From Acridotheres tristis (Eukaryota; Chordata; Aves; Passeriformes; Sturnidae): DNA of 64,000 nt. Where the stretch lies: contig CM072885.1 in NCBI GenBank assembly GCA_037013685.1, forward strand, positions 23,235,479 through 23,299,478, read 5' to 3'. A program made the position numbers and the translations under genes. Under the pieces are notes generated by a model. That model was not told the origin of the DNA. It saw nothing but the letters and a program-made list of their open reading frames with translations, and did not search any database. Shown here one piece after another: positions 1 to 13,313 of the stretch (the first letter of the stretch is position 1; the number at the start of each line of letters is the position of its first letter).

Positions 1-594
1 TATCTGATAAAATTGATTTTAAACATGGTTAGATAAAAGAATAATCCAGAAGAAAGATGTGACTGCCTTATCCATACCACTGGTTTTTTAAGTTACAAAA
101 TCTGCCTTTAAGTGAACTGAGTTTGAAAAGGGAATTTGATAGGATTAAACAAATCCTATATGTATTGCATGTTGTGCTATGAGATTTCAGCTACTTTGTA
201 AAATCATAGAAACACGAGTTGGAAGTTATCTCTGTACATGACCCATTTTGAACTCAAACAAAATACTCAAGCAAAAGTTCATCTGCTTCTCCTGCATGGA
301 GCAGGACTATTGAGAGAAGTAGGCTGGTTCAGTCATGGCTTTGTGTAATGCAATCTTGAAAACCCCAAGAATGGAGGAAGACACCCTGCCTCTCTCCAGG
401 GACTTTTCCAAATTGGAAATGTGCTTATAGTGAAGACTTTTTTCCTAATCTGCATCCTGAAGCTCCCAAGATACTACTTGTGGCTGCAGCACTCACCCCC
501 TCCAACGAGAGTTTGAGTCCACCATTCTTGTGAGTTCCCTTCGGGTAGCAGCAGCCTGGGATCAAAAAGATGAAATCAATGGCACAATGGCAAC

Positions 595-643
595 GTATAT
601 AGTTGCCATATATAGCTGAGTATATAGTTGCCTATATAGCTGA
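595..643. repeat. two-copy tandem duplication, about 25 bp unit
   Basis: The unit beginning GTATATAGTTGCC and ending TATAGCTGA occurs at 595-619 and again at 620-643, with a single-base length difference. This looks like a local slippage duplication. No function is suggested. Confidence 0.8.
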
Positions 644-3600
644 GTCAGTGTCAGCTGGCTAAACTCAGCTACACACTAATTTTCTACAACAAAATTCCAT
701 CAAATTCCCCATATCCTGAGTAGACCTGCTGCTATTACTGCTGTTAATTCTACTTCTGATGTAAATAAAGAAGAGAAAGGAAGTCTTTTATCATCTCATA
801 ATGATGGTGCTATTTGCACAGCAAGGAGCATTTATTCTAGTTCAAAGCACAATATTTCAAATGTACAAAATACTGCTTGTTATAAGAAGAGTAAACCTAT
901 TTGAAATGCTTTAGCAGATGTAGATAGTAAGTTTCAACAAGATCGGTCATACAGAAATACAAAAATAATAACACTGATTAAGAAAATAAAGATTTGGCTG
1001 CCCTGAAATGTAAGTAGGTCTTGAGAGCAACATACCTTTTATTCAAGGATTATTTTGAAAACACAGGATGAATTTTATATGTAAAATAGACTTGCATTGC
1101 ACCCAAAATTTTGTCTGCCTTTGCAAACATCAGAACAGTACTCTGTCAGAATTGTTCACAGAAAGAGAGGTTTTAACTTTTGTATTGATAAACATGAATT
1201 ATTATGTGATTTTGCAAATCTTTAGAGTACAGAATCTTGAATATTAGACTACAGAGTTTTTAATATTTTTTCCATTCAAGTGAAAGAAATTCTAGATGGT
1301 TTATCAAACTGATAGCCAACAAATTAAAAAAGCTACTAGGAAACCTAACAAAATCCAGAAGTAACTATATATTTGTTTTTAATATCATATTTCTTTTGAG
1401 TAACTCACTTTTCTAGAAGAACTGTGATCTTCTAATGACATTTCACAAGGACAGAATACATGAACTATTGTGTGCTGTTTGAGAAAATACAGCTGTGATG
1501 TCATAGCTAAAAGATATGTTTATTTTTCACCGAGGACACTCCTGCATGGTGGGGGGGGTGACAAGTATTGCTACGGTGTAACATTATTTCCTCTCTAACC
1601 AAGATAAAGAGGAATTGTGTCCATGGTCTTGACAACAAAAAACAAAGTGAGTTATTTCAGCAGTTGGGAATAAAGGCAGAATTTACAGTCCAATCAATCC
1701 TTTTGACTATGTTCCTAAATAGTTGGCACTAAAATGGACCATGGATTATCAGCTGGCCCTTAAGGCAAGCAGCACATCATGGCTCATATCCTCATGGCTC
1801 TAGTCTCATCCCTGCCAAAACAACATGGCCTCATCTCTACTGCATTTGGGAATGCTCCCTGGTAAATATTTCCCATTCAAAAGGTTCAAAAATAAGCAAA
1901 ATTCAAAGGTGTCTAATATCTTTGTGTCAGCACCTCATCTACCACTTGTACCCAAAAGACAAATCACATAGAAAGAAGAAAGTCTACTGTCAGAGTCAAC
2001 TGCAGGTGCTTTCACTGGGACCACAAAAACACACCTCTGCTTTTCTCCTCAAACTCCCTGAATATCTCACCACACTGTGTGAAAAGAAGGGAACCTTTAG
2101 TCATTTTGCCAAGCAAAGCCTGCTTTTGGAAAATCAAAATTGGCAATTAATGCTATCATTGTTGCATCATTGTTGTTGTATTACCTTTATTTATTAAGAG
2201 TATGTCTTAGAAAAGGCAAAAAGGATAAAATCAGATTGCCAAGAGTATAAGTAAACCAGAATTGGATTCTCTAGTCATGTAAGTTAATTGGTCACTTGAG
2301 TTGAAAACTTGAGTTGAAAATTTTGGAGGTTTTAGAATGTTAAAGGAGTGAGATTTTGGTGAAGACTTTCAAGTAGAAAAGCAGAAAGTTGATGTAGAAA
2401 CCTGGTAAGATTTCAGATAGGATTATATGATGATGCTGCCTCCTGTAACAAGGCATTTGGATTAGGATCAAAGAGGTCTCTCACACATTCATGGTTTTTT
2501 CTTTTTCTGCTTTTAAAAATACACTTCTATTTCTATGCAGAAAAAAACCCCCCTCATCTTCTTTTCAGCGTGAATAAAGCCTTAAATGGTAGGAGCAGTA
2601 TTTTATTTTTGATTTTTCTTTCGGTATTACCTAAAAAATTATGTTTTAAATGATACATGAACAGTCTATCTCAAAATTAATGCCACTATCTTATTTCTAA
2701 GGATTACATTATACATAATGAGCTAAACTCTATAGCTCTTATAATAAACCAGTATTTGCATTATAAAAATAAATTTTCTCTTACTGATGACTGCCTTTTT
2801 TCCTGAGATGATTTGCACACAACTATTTCTTCTCAGGAGAGGAAGATGTAGTTAGCTAATGTAAGCTAAAGCAGCTGGATTAAAAAAAATGCACACAATA
2901 GTAGACAAAACTTCATTGTCACAGGGTGATTCATTCTATGCTTTATTCCTTCTAACAATTTTCTAACTAAAATCTGGAGTTCTAAAAGCATTTTTTGTTC
3001 CTAAATTGCATAGCAGTGATGGACCCACAAGAGGTTCCCAAGGTGAATACTGTGTATGGCTCTGTGAACACTTCTAGCTTGCATAAACTTGTATAGTCTC
3101 TAAATTTACCCTCACCATTCCTCACCAGTCCTTTACTCCCTCTCCCTTAAACCAGCAAAAACATTTAAGGAGCCATGCAACAGCCAGACTGAGTTAAATC
3201 GAGCTTTCCACCACCTTATTTTTTGGTGGGTTAGCTTTCAACTAGCCTAGGTCTGTTCCTGACCTTGTTCTCTGTCCAGCTTCATGGACAGGAACCAGCA
3301 CTAATGACTGTAGAAAAAAGAAGGAATGAGCATCCACACTCATGCAGGGTGTTAATCCAGTTTTTTCAGTATCACATGAAAAACCTCAATGAATCACAAT
3401 TATACAGAGAACGTATCTGTAAAAACATGCCACCGAAAATAAATCTCATGTCTCATATGACAGTCAATATTCTTCATCATAGAATCAGTAAATTAATAAT
3501 TAAGTTCATAATTAAAAATAATAGAATTGCTTTATGCCCTCAAAACCCAAGAAATGCTCATATGACATTCATGTATTTGTTCAGAACACACTTCTCCCAC

Positions 3601-4565
3601 ATTATATTTATATATTTCCCTGTGCAACAAATATTCTCCAAACAGAGCTTTCTATGTGCTGCTGAACGAAAGTGTGACTACTTAGTGGTAGTCAGAGATG
3701 AGAATATTGTCTTCAGATTGTGGTAGAGCTAGAGTTCAGCAGAAAACTTTGGACTCCATACCATACATTTTGTTATATATCTAATTATATTGTTTAAATT
3801 TGATTTAATTGTATATTCACATTATGAAGTATATCCTTTTTTTGTGAGATTCTGATTCTGTGGCCCATTCTCATGTCAGGTCATTCTTCTCAGCTAACAT
3901 TAATTGTGAATTTAATTGACATGTATAATGAAAATGTCAATGACAAGGTATTTTTAACACATAGTGGCAGTTTCACATTTACTCCTCTTCAGTATTAATT
4001 CCTGACAGTTATTGTCCCATTTAACTTAGGACAGAATTTTAAATAGAGACGTTGTCATCTGATGACTAAACGTTCCTTTTTATCTCATTTGTATCAATTG
4101 TCAGTGCACAGAGGCATTACCATGATCAATTCAACTGTATGAATAGTTGTGCCACCCATGAAAACTGTCTCAACAGAATAAAGCACTGATGAAATGCCTG
4201 TTCTTTTGTTTTCATTTTTACTGACATTCGCTGCTAAGGCGTCCTGTAGGAACTTGTGTTTTGGACCATGAAGTGCTGGACTGTAGAATAATTCAAAAGT
4301 TCCAATTGATTAGAAAACCCCTTTTTTTAGTAGCTTTGCATGGCAAGCTTTTGAATATTACATCTGAGTCACATATTTCACTGAACCATTCTAAGGGATG
4401 AAGGTTAGAATTTTAATTTTGATTAATAGGGAAAAAGGTACTAAAGGAAACCTAGGCTAACATAACAATAAAGTCCTTGAATACAAACCTGATACCGTGA
4501 TCTAATCTCACTATAATTCTTTTAAAGAAATTAATAATCTTCTTTTTTTATTTGACACTTTTTCC

Positions 4566-5037
4566 CCCACACTTTTTATTTTTCTCTTTATTTTAAGCTT
4601 ATGCAGAAAGATATGGAATGTCACCATTCAAGTTTTCTGTTTTCCAGACAAGCTGGAGGTAAACTCCTGGACTCCAGTAAACAGTGTGTGAACAAGACAC
4701 ATGCCAAGCAGGTGTACCAGTACCCAGCTCACGCCTGTGCTGTCAGTGCCCAGGAGCACTCACCAGCTGCCCAGCCACAGCTGCCCCTCTCCCCAGGAGG
4801 CTTCTTCTCTCCTACATTTTTGGATGTGGGCAAATTTCATCCTTCAAGAGCTCAGAGACTAAAGCAAAGATTTTTATTAAATCAATTTGTCAGATCCTGT
4901 GCTCTTACAGAAAGCGCCCTGGTTGAGGAAAGTTGTATTTTTATTGGTGCAGATGAGATGTTTCTAGAAACAAAGTCCTCTTCAAAGGAAACCTTGAAAA
5001 GACCCAGTCTTATGTCCTCACTCCAACACTGTTAATC
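4566..5037 (+). other. open frame behind an acceptor-like tract; possible non-coding exon
   Basis: A 144-codon frame opens with ATG at 4601 and stops at 5035. Immediately upstream is a pyrimidine-rich tract ending in an AG (around 4560-4606), which resembles a vertebrate 3' splice site. The middle of the block (about 4640-4810) is richer in G and C than its surroundings. The predicted protein is proline-, serine- and glutamine-rich in the middle and matches no family I know; a second frame (4684-4926) is open in the same place, which argues that GC content rather than coding keeps stops away. It may be an exon of a long non-coding RNA, a diverged repeat, or chance. Confidence 0.2.
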
Positions 5038-6120
5038 TATTTGCCATAGAAAGCTGTCAAACTTATCTTCCTGTCCTCATTTTGAATAAAGGTTCTCTTA
5101 CACTTGAAAGGCATCCCAAGTGAGCTAGGGAAATACCACCACAACGTAATTAACAGGCCAAATTCAGGAAATTGCCTCCTTAGAAATTCATTCTTGTGCA
5201 CCCTTGATTTTAGGGGTATGCCTCAGGATCATTGCTAGATCTCAGCATGCATAGTCATTAATAAAAGGTTATCAGACACTGGTTTTGCTGCGGCTTGGTT
5301 CTTCCATAATGTGGATAACTCACTTCATGTTATAAAGATATTATTTCTGCTTAGAAGGTAAAGATTTTTTAAACTATGCTATAAACAAATAAACGTAACT
5401 GTTAGAGAAAAACATTTAGTGAAAAAATGAGCTGTTGCTGTTGAAGCTCTATTTCTTTGGAATCAAAGAGTTACTTGCTTACTACAGTATATAGGAAAGA
5501 ACAAGGAATTTCATTCACAGATCCCTGCAGTGAGTCCAGCTTGGAATCTAACTGAAGTATGAAAGCTTTATAATCTGGTTTTGGTTTAATACTGATGCTT
5601 GGTTTTAAGGAGAACTCCCTGTCTCTGTAACTATCTACTGCAATAAAAATTTGAAGCTCAGTACATCTCTGAGATATTTCAATTTATACTTATAACTATT
5701 CCTTTGAAATAGTTATGTAGATATAAAATCTATCAATATCAACTAGACCTGTCATAGCAAATAAACTGATGATAGGGGGGGTTGCATATTTTTGATGAGT
5801 TAAAATACTCTTTCCAAAGCATGACAGCAATAAATATAATTACACAGCTCAAAGTTAATTTGGTGGTTATAATCAAGCACACAGAACCAAAATTGTTTTC
5901 TTTACAACACAATTCCTAACAAAAGAGATTATTAAGGAAGTGACTTATTTTTCTATGCCTTTTCTTTTTTTCTAAATGATGATTTTCAAAAACAAAAACC
6001 TAATTTTTAACTATTTTACAACTTTTTAAAAGTTTTTCAATATGTGATTTATCATTATTGTTTTGCTTTTCGAGTACCCTGTATAAAATTGCTTCTTGTG
6101 CCCTGCCACCTATACTTTAC

Positions 6121-6177
6121 ATTGAAATTATAGGGATTAAATTAAAATTAAATTGAAATTATAGGGATTAAATTAAA
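6121..6177. repeat. tandem duplication, 31-bp period
   Basis: The 26-bp word starting ATTGAAATTATAGGGATT is present at 6121-6146 and identically at 6152-6177, a period of 31 bp. The perfect match suggests a recent replication-slippage duplication in AT-rich DNA. Confidence 0.85.
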
Positions 6178-9100
6178 TAGCCTTAAGTTATATTTCCCTA
6201 TTGGCATTGAATGTTTTAGAATCAAGTAATTATATAATTGCATAAAACTGAACCATTCCATGCTGATTCAAAATAAATATCAGTATTCTAGTGATTTAAT
6301 TTATTAATATACCATAGACAAAAGCAGACTATCTCACCATAATAGTAATTCACAACAGATTAGATTATGCTTTTTTTTTCTATTCTTCCATGCAGAAAAT
6401 AAGAACAACTGCTCTTCATATTTTACTTTTTCACAAGTGTTTGGGTCAAGGAATATAGACTCAGATCTGTACTACCATGGACTCAAGCAGGGTAGGTATT
6501 CCCAAAGGATGCATACTTTGCTGCAAGCTTGGAGGACAGTTAATTTCCACTGCTCTCCTTACCAATACCACAAGTGCAAAGCAAAGTGGGAATTGAGGTG
6601 TAGTCAATGAAGCTCAGGTCACCACAATCAGTGTACTTTGGACAGTGAGCAGGTCTCCCCAAAATAGAAACATAAGCTAAGTGAATTACATACAATTGTC
6701 TGGTACAAATGTTTGTATTTTTCCTAGCTAGTCTGACAAAATATTCAAATACTCCATATACATATAACTGACAGGACAGATCCTGAGGGCCAAAGAAATC
6801 CCATTAAGACCTAAAAGCACTCCCAAAGAAATACCACTTGCATTTTCCTTTCTTCTCGATGCTCCCAAACCATCACCATAGTATGATTAGTCTGATTCAT
6901 TAGTCAGGTCAAAGAATTTGCTGAAGTTATTAGCAAAAGTGCCTTTTTAAATATTTTGTGCATAAAGGATACCTGATTTTAAAGTAAGTTTGAGGATCAT
7001 TTTAAGGAAAGAGAATCTGGGCTTTAAGATAACCTAGCTTTTCATCACTATAGATTCACTAGATTCACTTTCTCACCCACAAAAAAAAAAAAAAGAGCCC
7101 CCAACCTTTTGCTCATATGAAATTAATCACTCATGCTATAATGAGATTATGAAAGATCTTCTCTCATGTTATAAAGAATTGACCCTTCATCCTCAAATGG
7201 CAATTTATATGATGAATCCATTATAATTTCACATCTTGAAGTCTGAAGATGTCAGTTTCCCCAGTGCACAATAACCCTGCATATTCTATCTGCTTTGTAT
7301 GGAGTAGATAAAACTCCATATTTTAAAGTACAGCGCTGTTGAGGATACAAGACATAGATTACATATCTGAATATAGTAAAATATGTAATTCCCCAACTCC
7401 ACCCCCAAAGAAAAGTTAAACAGTATCTAACTGTGTCTGTTTTCCAAATCCACCTAGAATTTGCCATGCGCATACAAATATTTATATTAAAAATCTGATG
7501 ATTGGAAAACAGTATCAATTCTTTATATGAATGATACACAGTATCTTAAGTATGACAGCCAACTTTAAAATATTTTAAGTTGTTTTTCCCTGTATTTCCT
7601 AACATTCAAATGCCAAAAAATACCCACATCTTTGTACATATATATATTATCTGGATATTAGATTGGTATTTGAGATCAGATTTTAGATAGATGAAAGATA
7701 TAGAAAGGTGCACTTTAGGTTAGGGCCATATTTCTCTATACATGACCCAAACCACAAGCATGATAGTTTTCCAATAAGATAACAAAATGATAGAGGTAAC
7801 TTCAATTTATAAAAAAGGTTCATTAAAACTATCTTTATTTATATATCCTAAGAACTGTGGAATATTTGTTTGGCTTGATTTCAAGCATTTCTGAAGCAAA
7901 AAGGGTGATCAAAGTTTAAAGTCCTCTTCCTACACTACAGCACATCAATAACCAACAGATATGGATTTTGACGAAGTGACTAGTTTAAAAACACTTTGGA
8001 GAAATGCAAAAAGAAAAATACATTTTTAGTATTTTTGTTGCATATTTCTCATTCATTTATTTAAGTTGATGCGGTACCACTAGGACTGTGCTAGCAAAGT
8101 CTATTTAAAGTAGGATAGTATATATTCACCTAATTTTGTGGGAGGAGGGACTAGATACAGAAAAAGATGTAAATGAACTTGTTAATAATTGCACTGATGC
8201 ATTTGGTAAATTCTATTCAGTTTACCCACTACTCTAAAAACACATTTTCAAAATATTTAAAAATAGATTTTCTTGGACATTCAACCACTTAAAACTAAGT
8301 ACTATATTATTAAACAACATGCAGTCATTATGTCAAATCTTAGAATAGGTTTTATTCATATGCATATCAATTTTATTAATGATTTAAAATGTATTCTTGT
8401 AGTGAGCAATGAATATTGGAGTTTAATAATGTAATGGCACTATCTGTAGATAACATTCTAGGAGATACTATTTTGCTGTCATTAACTTGCTGACAAAATC
8501 AGTGCTAATTGCAGTCACTTTGATTCTGGTATATTATTTTCTATAAAAATTGGCCAAAAGATAAGTTTATTTTGATTTTCAGCTCATGGTATTCATTACA
8601 ACTCTATTTCTAAATTGTCTAAGTCCCTGGGGGAAATTTTGTCCTTTTTATTGACATAACTGTTTTAAAATTTAACCTCCAATAGTCACTTTTGCATCAA
8701 ACTGGGGGAGCAAAGCTTTTCAGGTATTTCACACACATTCATTTGTGACACCTGTAGCTTCAGAAACATTCTTAAGTACCCTGCCATAAGTCAAGAGGCT
8801 TTCTTAATTACTCCTATTTAGTTGAAGATCCTTTCATCACCTGTTTGCAAAATAAGGCTATACATTTTACATAGATGTAGGCTTTGCTTCATGTTTGGTG
8901 AGCTAGCTGGAGAAGTTAAGCATCTCTTCTAGGGTCCCAAGAACTCACTGTTAAGGATTAAGATACTAGAATAGAGTTAACAGCTGATACTAGATAAAAA
9001 AATTAAAGTCACCTTTAACAAACACTAGGCCAAGACAGAAGTTAAAACAATTGCGTGCTGAGTAAATTCAAGATCCTAATTATTTGCAAAGATTTATCAA

Positions 9101-9316
9101 GAGAAATGCACACCAAAAAGTCAAAACTAAAGACCCCTCTGGTATTCATAGCAATTTAAGATAAAATAATTCAGGACACACATTAAAACACATCTGTTCA
9201 GGGTATCAGGATTGATCCTTGTTAGTTTAAACATTTAACTAGTACTTTCCCATGCCTAAGGCACCCGTTGGCAGACAATTATTTTGAATATTTTTTTACT
9301 TAATTAAAAATTATCG

Positions 9317-9838
9317 TGTACTCGGTTTGGCTGGGCTAATGTAAATTTTCTTCAGAGTAGCTAATATGGGGCCACATTTTGGATTTCTGCTGAAAGCTGT
9401 GTTGATAATAAAGAGATGTTGTTATTGCTAAGCACGGCTTACACAGAGCCATTGAGGAAATGCACAAGGAGTTGCAATGGGACAGCCAAGACAGCCAACC
9501 AAAGGGATATAACATCACATATGGTGTCATGCTCAGCAGATAAAGCTGGAGAGAGAAGTAGGAAGGGGGCAGACATTCAGAGTGATGGCATTTCTCATTC
9601 CAACTCACTGTTGCTTGTGCTTGGGACCCTGGGAGTGGTTGAACACCTGCCTACCCATGGGAAGCAGTGAATAATTCTCTGTTTTGCTTTCCTTGTGCAT
9701 TCAGCATTTCCTTTCCCTATTAAACTGTATATATCTCAACCCATGAGTTTTCTCACTTTAATCTTCCAATTCTGTCCCCCATCCCACCACGGAGCAGCTG
9801 GGTGGGCCTTAGTTGGCAGCTGGGGTTAAACAGTGACA
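9317..9838 (+). mobile_element. solo LTR, avian ERVL-like family (copy A)
   Basis: The block starts TGTACTCGGTTTGGCTGGG and ends GGGGTTAAACAGTGACA, so it has TG...CA termini. I recognise the order of words from a common avian LTR family: a 5' GGTTTTGGCTGGG-type start, a central CTCAGCAGATAAAGC TATA-like site near 9537, a CCTATTAAACTG polyadenylation signal (ATTAAA at 9719-9724), then CTCAACCCATGAGTTTTCTC and a GGGGTTAAAC end. The length of about 520 bp fits that family. No matching target-site duplication was visible, which suggests age or a slightly wrong boundary. Nothing retroviral flanks it, so it is a solitary LTR. The open frames at 9336-9608 (minus) and 9416-9670 (plus) are only shadows within it. 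Class assignment (ERVL) rests on memory of the family. Confidence 0.85.
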
Positions 9839-9911
9839 GTGACAATGGATTTACACTTCCAGTTGTTTGGGAGTTTGCATGAAAACACAGTGTTTTTATT
9901 CTCCTAAGCTA

Positions 9912-10050
9912 TATATAGAATCGTAGAATCATGGAATGGTTTGGGTTGGAAGGGATCTTAAAGACCACCTATCTTAAAGAAAGATCATCATTCCAACAAC
10001 CCCATATAGAACTATGGAATTATTTAGGTTGGAAAAGACTGCTGAGAGGC
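9912..10050 (-). mobile_element. CR1 LINE 3'-end fragments (two short pieces)
   Basis: The stretch 9912-9975 carries the reverse complement of a CR1 3' terminus: ATAGAATC, ATGGAATGG, then TTTGGGTTGGAAGGG. A second, more decayed terminus starts about 10006 (ATAGAACTATGG, then TTTAGGTTGGAAAAGAC). Each reads only some 40-65 bp before homology fades, typical of severely 5'-truncated CR1 copies. Both are on the minus strand. Confidence 0.8.
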
Positions 10051-10810
10051 TGAATATGTAAAAGAATAAATATAATTTTTTGTCCAAACAGCCTTTCTAG
10101 TGATCATTAGCAGCCACATAGAAAACAGGAAATGAAATTTTGGGGAAAATTTGATTCACCAAAAAGAAAAGGTTTAGGGCATGTTATCCATTCTACAGTA
10201 ACATATTACTTATTATTTTTCAGTCAACAAGTCTGATGTCATTCCAGGTTAGAATCTTCCTGCATCTTTTCCTTTGGTATTTGATCTGATTTTATATGGA
10301 GAACAGGTGCAAATCAAAACCAAAACCAAAATTATAATAGATCTTCATATTTTCTCAATTATTTTCAAGGTGCCTTGAAGTCTTGCTTCTTCAAATTAAA
10401 TTTTTCAGGTTCTCCAGGATCAATAACAGAACTGAATGTTCAGGCTTGAATGAATATGGCTTCCTTTAATTTCTTCAAACAATACAGATGCTTCTGGCAC
10501 TTCTGATTCTTTTGTCCTCAGAAAGTGTGACTCACTATGCAGATTTCTATTTTTTAATAGGAATTATTAAGATGTCGTATTCTAATTTTGTGATGGAATT
10601 CTGGGATTATATTATTGCTACTTCGTCACATGGAAAATAATATAATCTTTGAGCACTTCACCCCAAGCTGGACAAAGGAGAAGTAACTTCCAGCATTTTT
10701 CAGCACCTTACAGTGTCACAGTATTAGTGTACAGGATATAGTGAGTGCACCAAATCTCTTATTCATCTATGAATCAAATTATAGAATGGATTTGTTGTAT
10801 ATAAATATAA

Positions 10811-10869
<59 letters not shown>

Positions 10870-12565
10870 CTGGGACTAATGAAAAGTACTCAAACTATTA
10901 AGTAGATACTACCAAATGTGTTTAGAATCCTGTGTTCACCAACAAAGGGGGGAGGGTTAATATTTTTTAAAACATCCATAGGTCCTCCTAAAACCAAAAG
11001 GAAGTCACTGTAAGAGTTAAAAACAAAATATTCCCTCATTACTATTGTGGGAAAAAATATATAGGGAGTCTAATTGTGTAGTGCTGTCACTCTGTTGCCT
11101 TTGTTGAAGTTGCATTCCATAGCAAGGTGAAGGAGGATTAGGTCTTTATGACTTCATAGTATTTAGCAGATGCCACTACCATAGTCAAACAATGTCTTTA
11201 TCACTTAAAAAAAATTTAGAAACATAAATAATCATATGAAATATTCAAATATTATTTTTAATTTTTTCACAGTACTTTTTACAATCAAATATAAAACAGA
11301 GTAATTCTTTACATTTTATTGCCCAGTCTTACTTCAAGGTTCTGGGGAATAAACTGAAAACAGATGGCTAGGTTTACAAAGCTTTACCTTTCTCAGTAAA
11401 ATGAGGCTCTGTACAGATGGACCTGTAGATACTAGTGCCAGTATTGTACCTTATCCATATGGATCACAAGAGTTATGGCAGGAGTAATTATTTTCAAATT
11501 CATCCTTGGATACAAGCTAATAGCTCCCTGTTCATATGGCTCTACTCTTTCTAGTTAGTAGCATTGGTATAGCAGGAAAAAGTGAAATAAACATTGACAT
11601 GTTTACATGGTAAGTCAGACACAATATATTAACTAGTTGTTTAACATTTTTTAAGAAAATACTTTTTCTCTGGGCATAACAACATAAATCATTCAGGGGA
11701 GCATGCACCATGTCAGATCAGTGTTTTCACATCAGAGGATTCAGGTTGCTGCAGACAAAGTTTTATGGGATGGAGTCTGTGGAGCTAACAGGCAAGAGGC
11801 AGTGAGTTGATGACATTATCTATGACAGGAAAAAGTTGTTGCAAAACCTTTAAGAACTGAACTCCATTTAATCACAAGTCCCCCAGGACTTACTATATTC
11901 AATGGTATAGTGGGAATATTCTCAAATCATACTTTTACTAAATCTCATGTCCTGCTATCAGCCAGCTACAGATCCTGCAGCATTTTCGGTGGAGATCCAG
12001 TGGGGTAGATAAAGTATAAGAACCATGCAATGGATTATTCTCATCACTTAAATGAAAGACTCCTCCAGTAGTTACCTTAAAGACTGATAAAAGATTTAGG
12101 ATTAGGTTTTTGAGAAAGATTGTGGAAGCACAGAGGCAAAGGCACCAGCAGGATTCTTAGATCATCTTGTAGCAAAGGCTTCTTCTATGGCTTGGTTCAT
12201 ATATGGGAATATTCAAATTTCAGACTTAATTAGCAGAAATTGCAAACAGTTAAGAAAAAATAAATATGGAAATGCAATTTCTAACAATCACAAACACAAA
12301 GAGGTGTCCCTTCCTAGATGTTGTCATGGTCTCTCTTAATAAGAGTATGATTTAAAGTGTTGCTGCTGTCATTTGCAGATCTCTAAAGAGATAATGCAGT
12401 TTCTAGTATACCTGAAATACATAAGGCCATAAATAAAGAGCCGATGATCTTTACAGAAAGAAAATCATAGATGACACTTTTTCCTTTAAATATTCCATTG
12501 CTTTTCAAACATTCAAATTTTCCCTAATTTCTACTTTAGTTGCATTTGTGAAGTTTTCATTGTCT
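10051..12565. other. AT-rich DNA without a recognised gene
   Basis: No gene, RNA or large repeat recognised, apart from the AT microsatellite at 10799-10867. The sequence is AT-rich with scattered homopolymers and no open frame of note. Confidence 0.55.
10799..10867. repeat. compound microsatellite, (ATAAAT)n then (AT)22
   Basis: A short ATAAAT-type array at 10799-10822 runs directly into about 22 uninterrupted AT dinucleotides at 10823-10867. Uninterrupted AT arrays of this length are usually length-polymorphic; they can also extrude as cruciforms and are error-prone in sequencing. Confidence 0.95.
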
Positions 12566-12988
12566 GATCATAAAATCACAGATCAATTAGTTTGGAAAAG
12601 ATCTTTGAGATCATCAAGTCCAAATTATGACCTTACACCACCTTTTCAACTAGACTGTGTCACTGAGTGTCACATCCAGTTTTTTCTTAAACACATCCAG
12701 GTACAGCAACTCCACCACCTTCCTGGGCAGCCCATCCCAATGCCCAGTCATCCTTTCTATGAAGAACATATTCCTAACGTCCAGCCTAAACTCCCCTGGT
12801 GCAGCTTAGAACTGTGTCCTCTCGTCCTGTCTCTGGTTTCCTGGGAGAAGAAACTGACCCCCACCTGGCTACACCCTCCTTTCAGGTAGTTGTAGGAGCA
12901 GTAAGATCTCTCCTGAGCCTTGTCTTCTCCAGGCTAAGTAGCCCCAGCTCCCTCAGCCACTTCTCACATGACTTGTGTTCCAGACACT

Positions 12989-13303
12989 TCACCAGCCTTG
13001 TTGCCCTTCTCTGAACATGCTCCAGCATCTCAACATTCCTCCTGAGCTGGGGGGCCCAGAGCTGGACACAGCACTTACAGTGGCCTCAGTGCCAAGCGCA
13101 GGAAAGGAATCACTTCCCTGGTGCTGCTGGCCATACCATTTCTGATCCAACCCAGCATGCCATTGGCCTTCTTGGCCACCTGGGCACACACACTGGCTCA
13201 TGTTCAGCCTGCTGTCACTCAGTACACCCAGGGCCTTGTCTGCCTGGGCACGGTCCAGCCACTGTCCCCAGCGTGTGGCACTGGACGGCGTTATTGTGAC
13301 CAA
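12989..13303 (-). pseudogene. CR1 ORF2 (reverse transcriptase) C-terminal remnant
   Basis: On the minus strand this 104-codon frame keeps the CR1 pol C-terminal motif LGVLSDSRLNMS at about residues 25-36. Intact CR1 proteins have LGVLVD followed by KLNMS or RLNMS at this place. Downstream the frame departs from the family, consistent with a frameshift after that motif. The coding sequence is cut on its upstream side by the LTR inserted at 13314, so this is a dead fragment. The gene product would have served CR1 retrotransposition. Confidence 0.85.
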
Positions 13304-13307
13304 AGTG

Positions 13308-13313
13308 TAGGAC
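13308..13313. repeat. target-site duplication TAGGAC (left)
   Basis: The hexamer TAGGAC directly precedes the LTR at 13314 and is repeated at 13661-13666 directly after it. The matching CR1 sequence has the hexamer once, so it marks retroviral integration with a 6-bp stagger. Confidence 0.93.

Larger units (their letters stand above)
1..9316. other. AT-rich DNA without a recognised gene
   Basis: Over nine kilobases with no recognisable gene or large repeat. Both strands are dense in stop codons; the open frames present (for example 1922-2197 and 3265-3726, plus strand) have no recognisable domain and look like chance frames. The stretch holds a small tandem duplication at 595-643, another at 6121-6177, a G8 run near 1550, an A14 run near 7080, and the 4566-5037 open frame listed separately. 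It could be intron or intergenic; nothing here decides which. Confidence 0.6.
12566..13313 (-). mobile_element. CR1 LINE, 3' part (segment 1, interrupted)
   Basis: Read on the plus strand this is the reverse complement of a CR1 3' region. It begins with a decayed 3' end (GATCATAAAATCACAG, then TTTGGAAAAGATC). It continues through CTGGGCAGCCCATCCCAATG, TTTCAGGTAGTTGTAGGAGC, CTTCTCCAGGCTAAG and TTGCCCTTCTCTGAAC, all standard CR1 words. The element stops abruptly at 13313, where a 347-bp LTR is inserted, and resumes at 13667. The minus strand therefore encodes the 3' UTR and the C-terminal end of the CR1 reverse-transcriptase ORF. No obvious target duplication bounds the CR1 itself, as is usual for this family. 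Confidence 0.95.

Noticed and set aside
3265..3726. 153-codon plus-strand frame as a gene
   Set aside because: No recognisable family, no supporting splice or promoter structure, and AT-rich codon content like non-coding neighbours.
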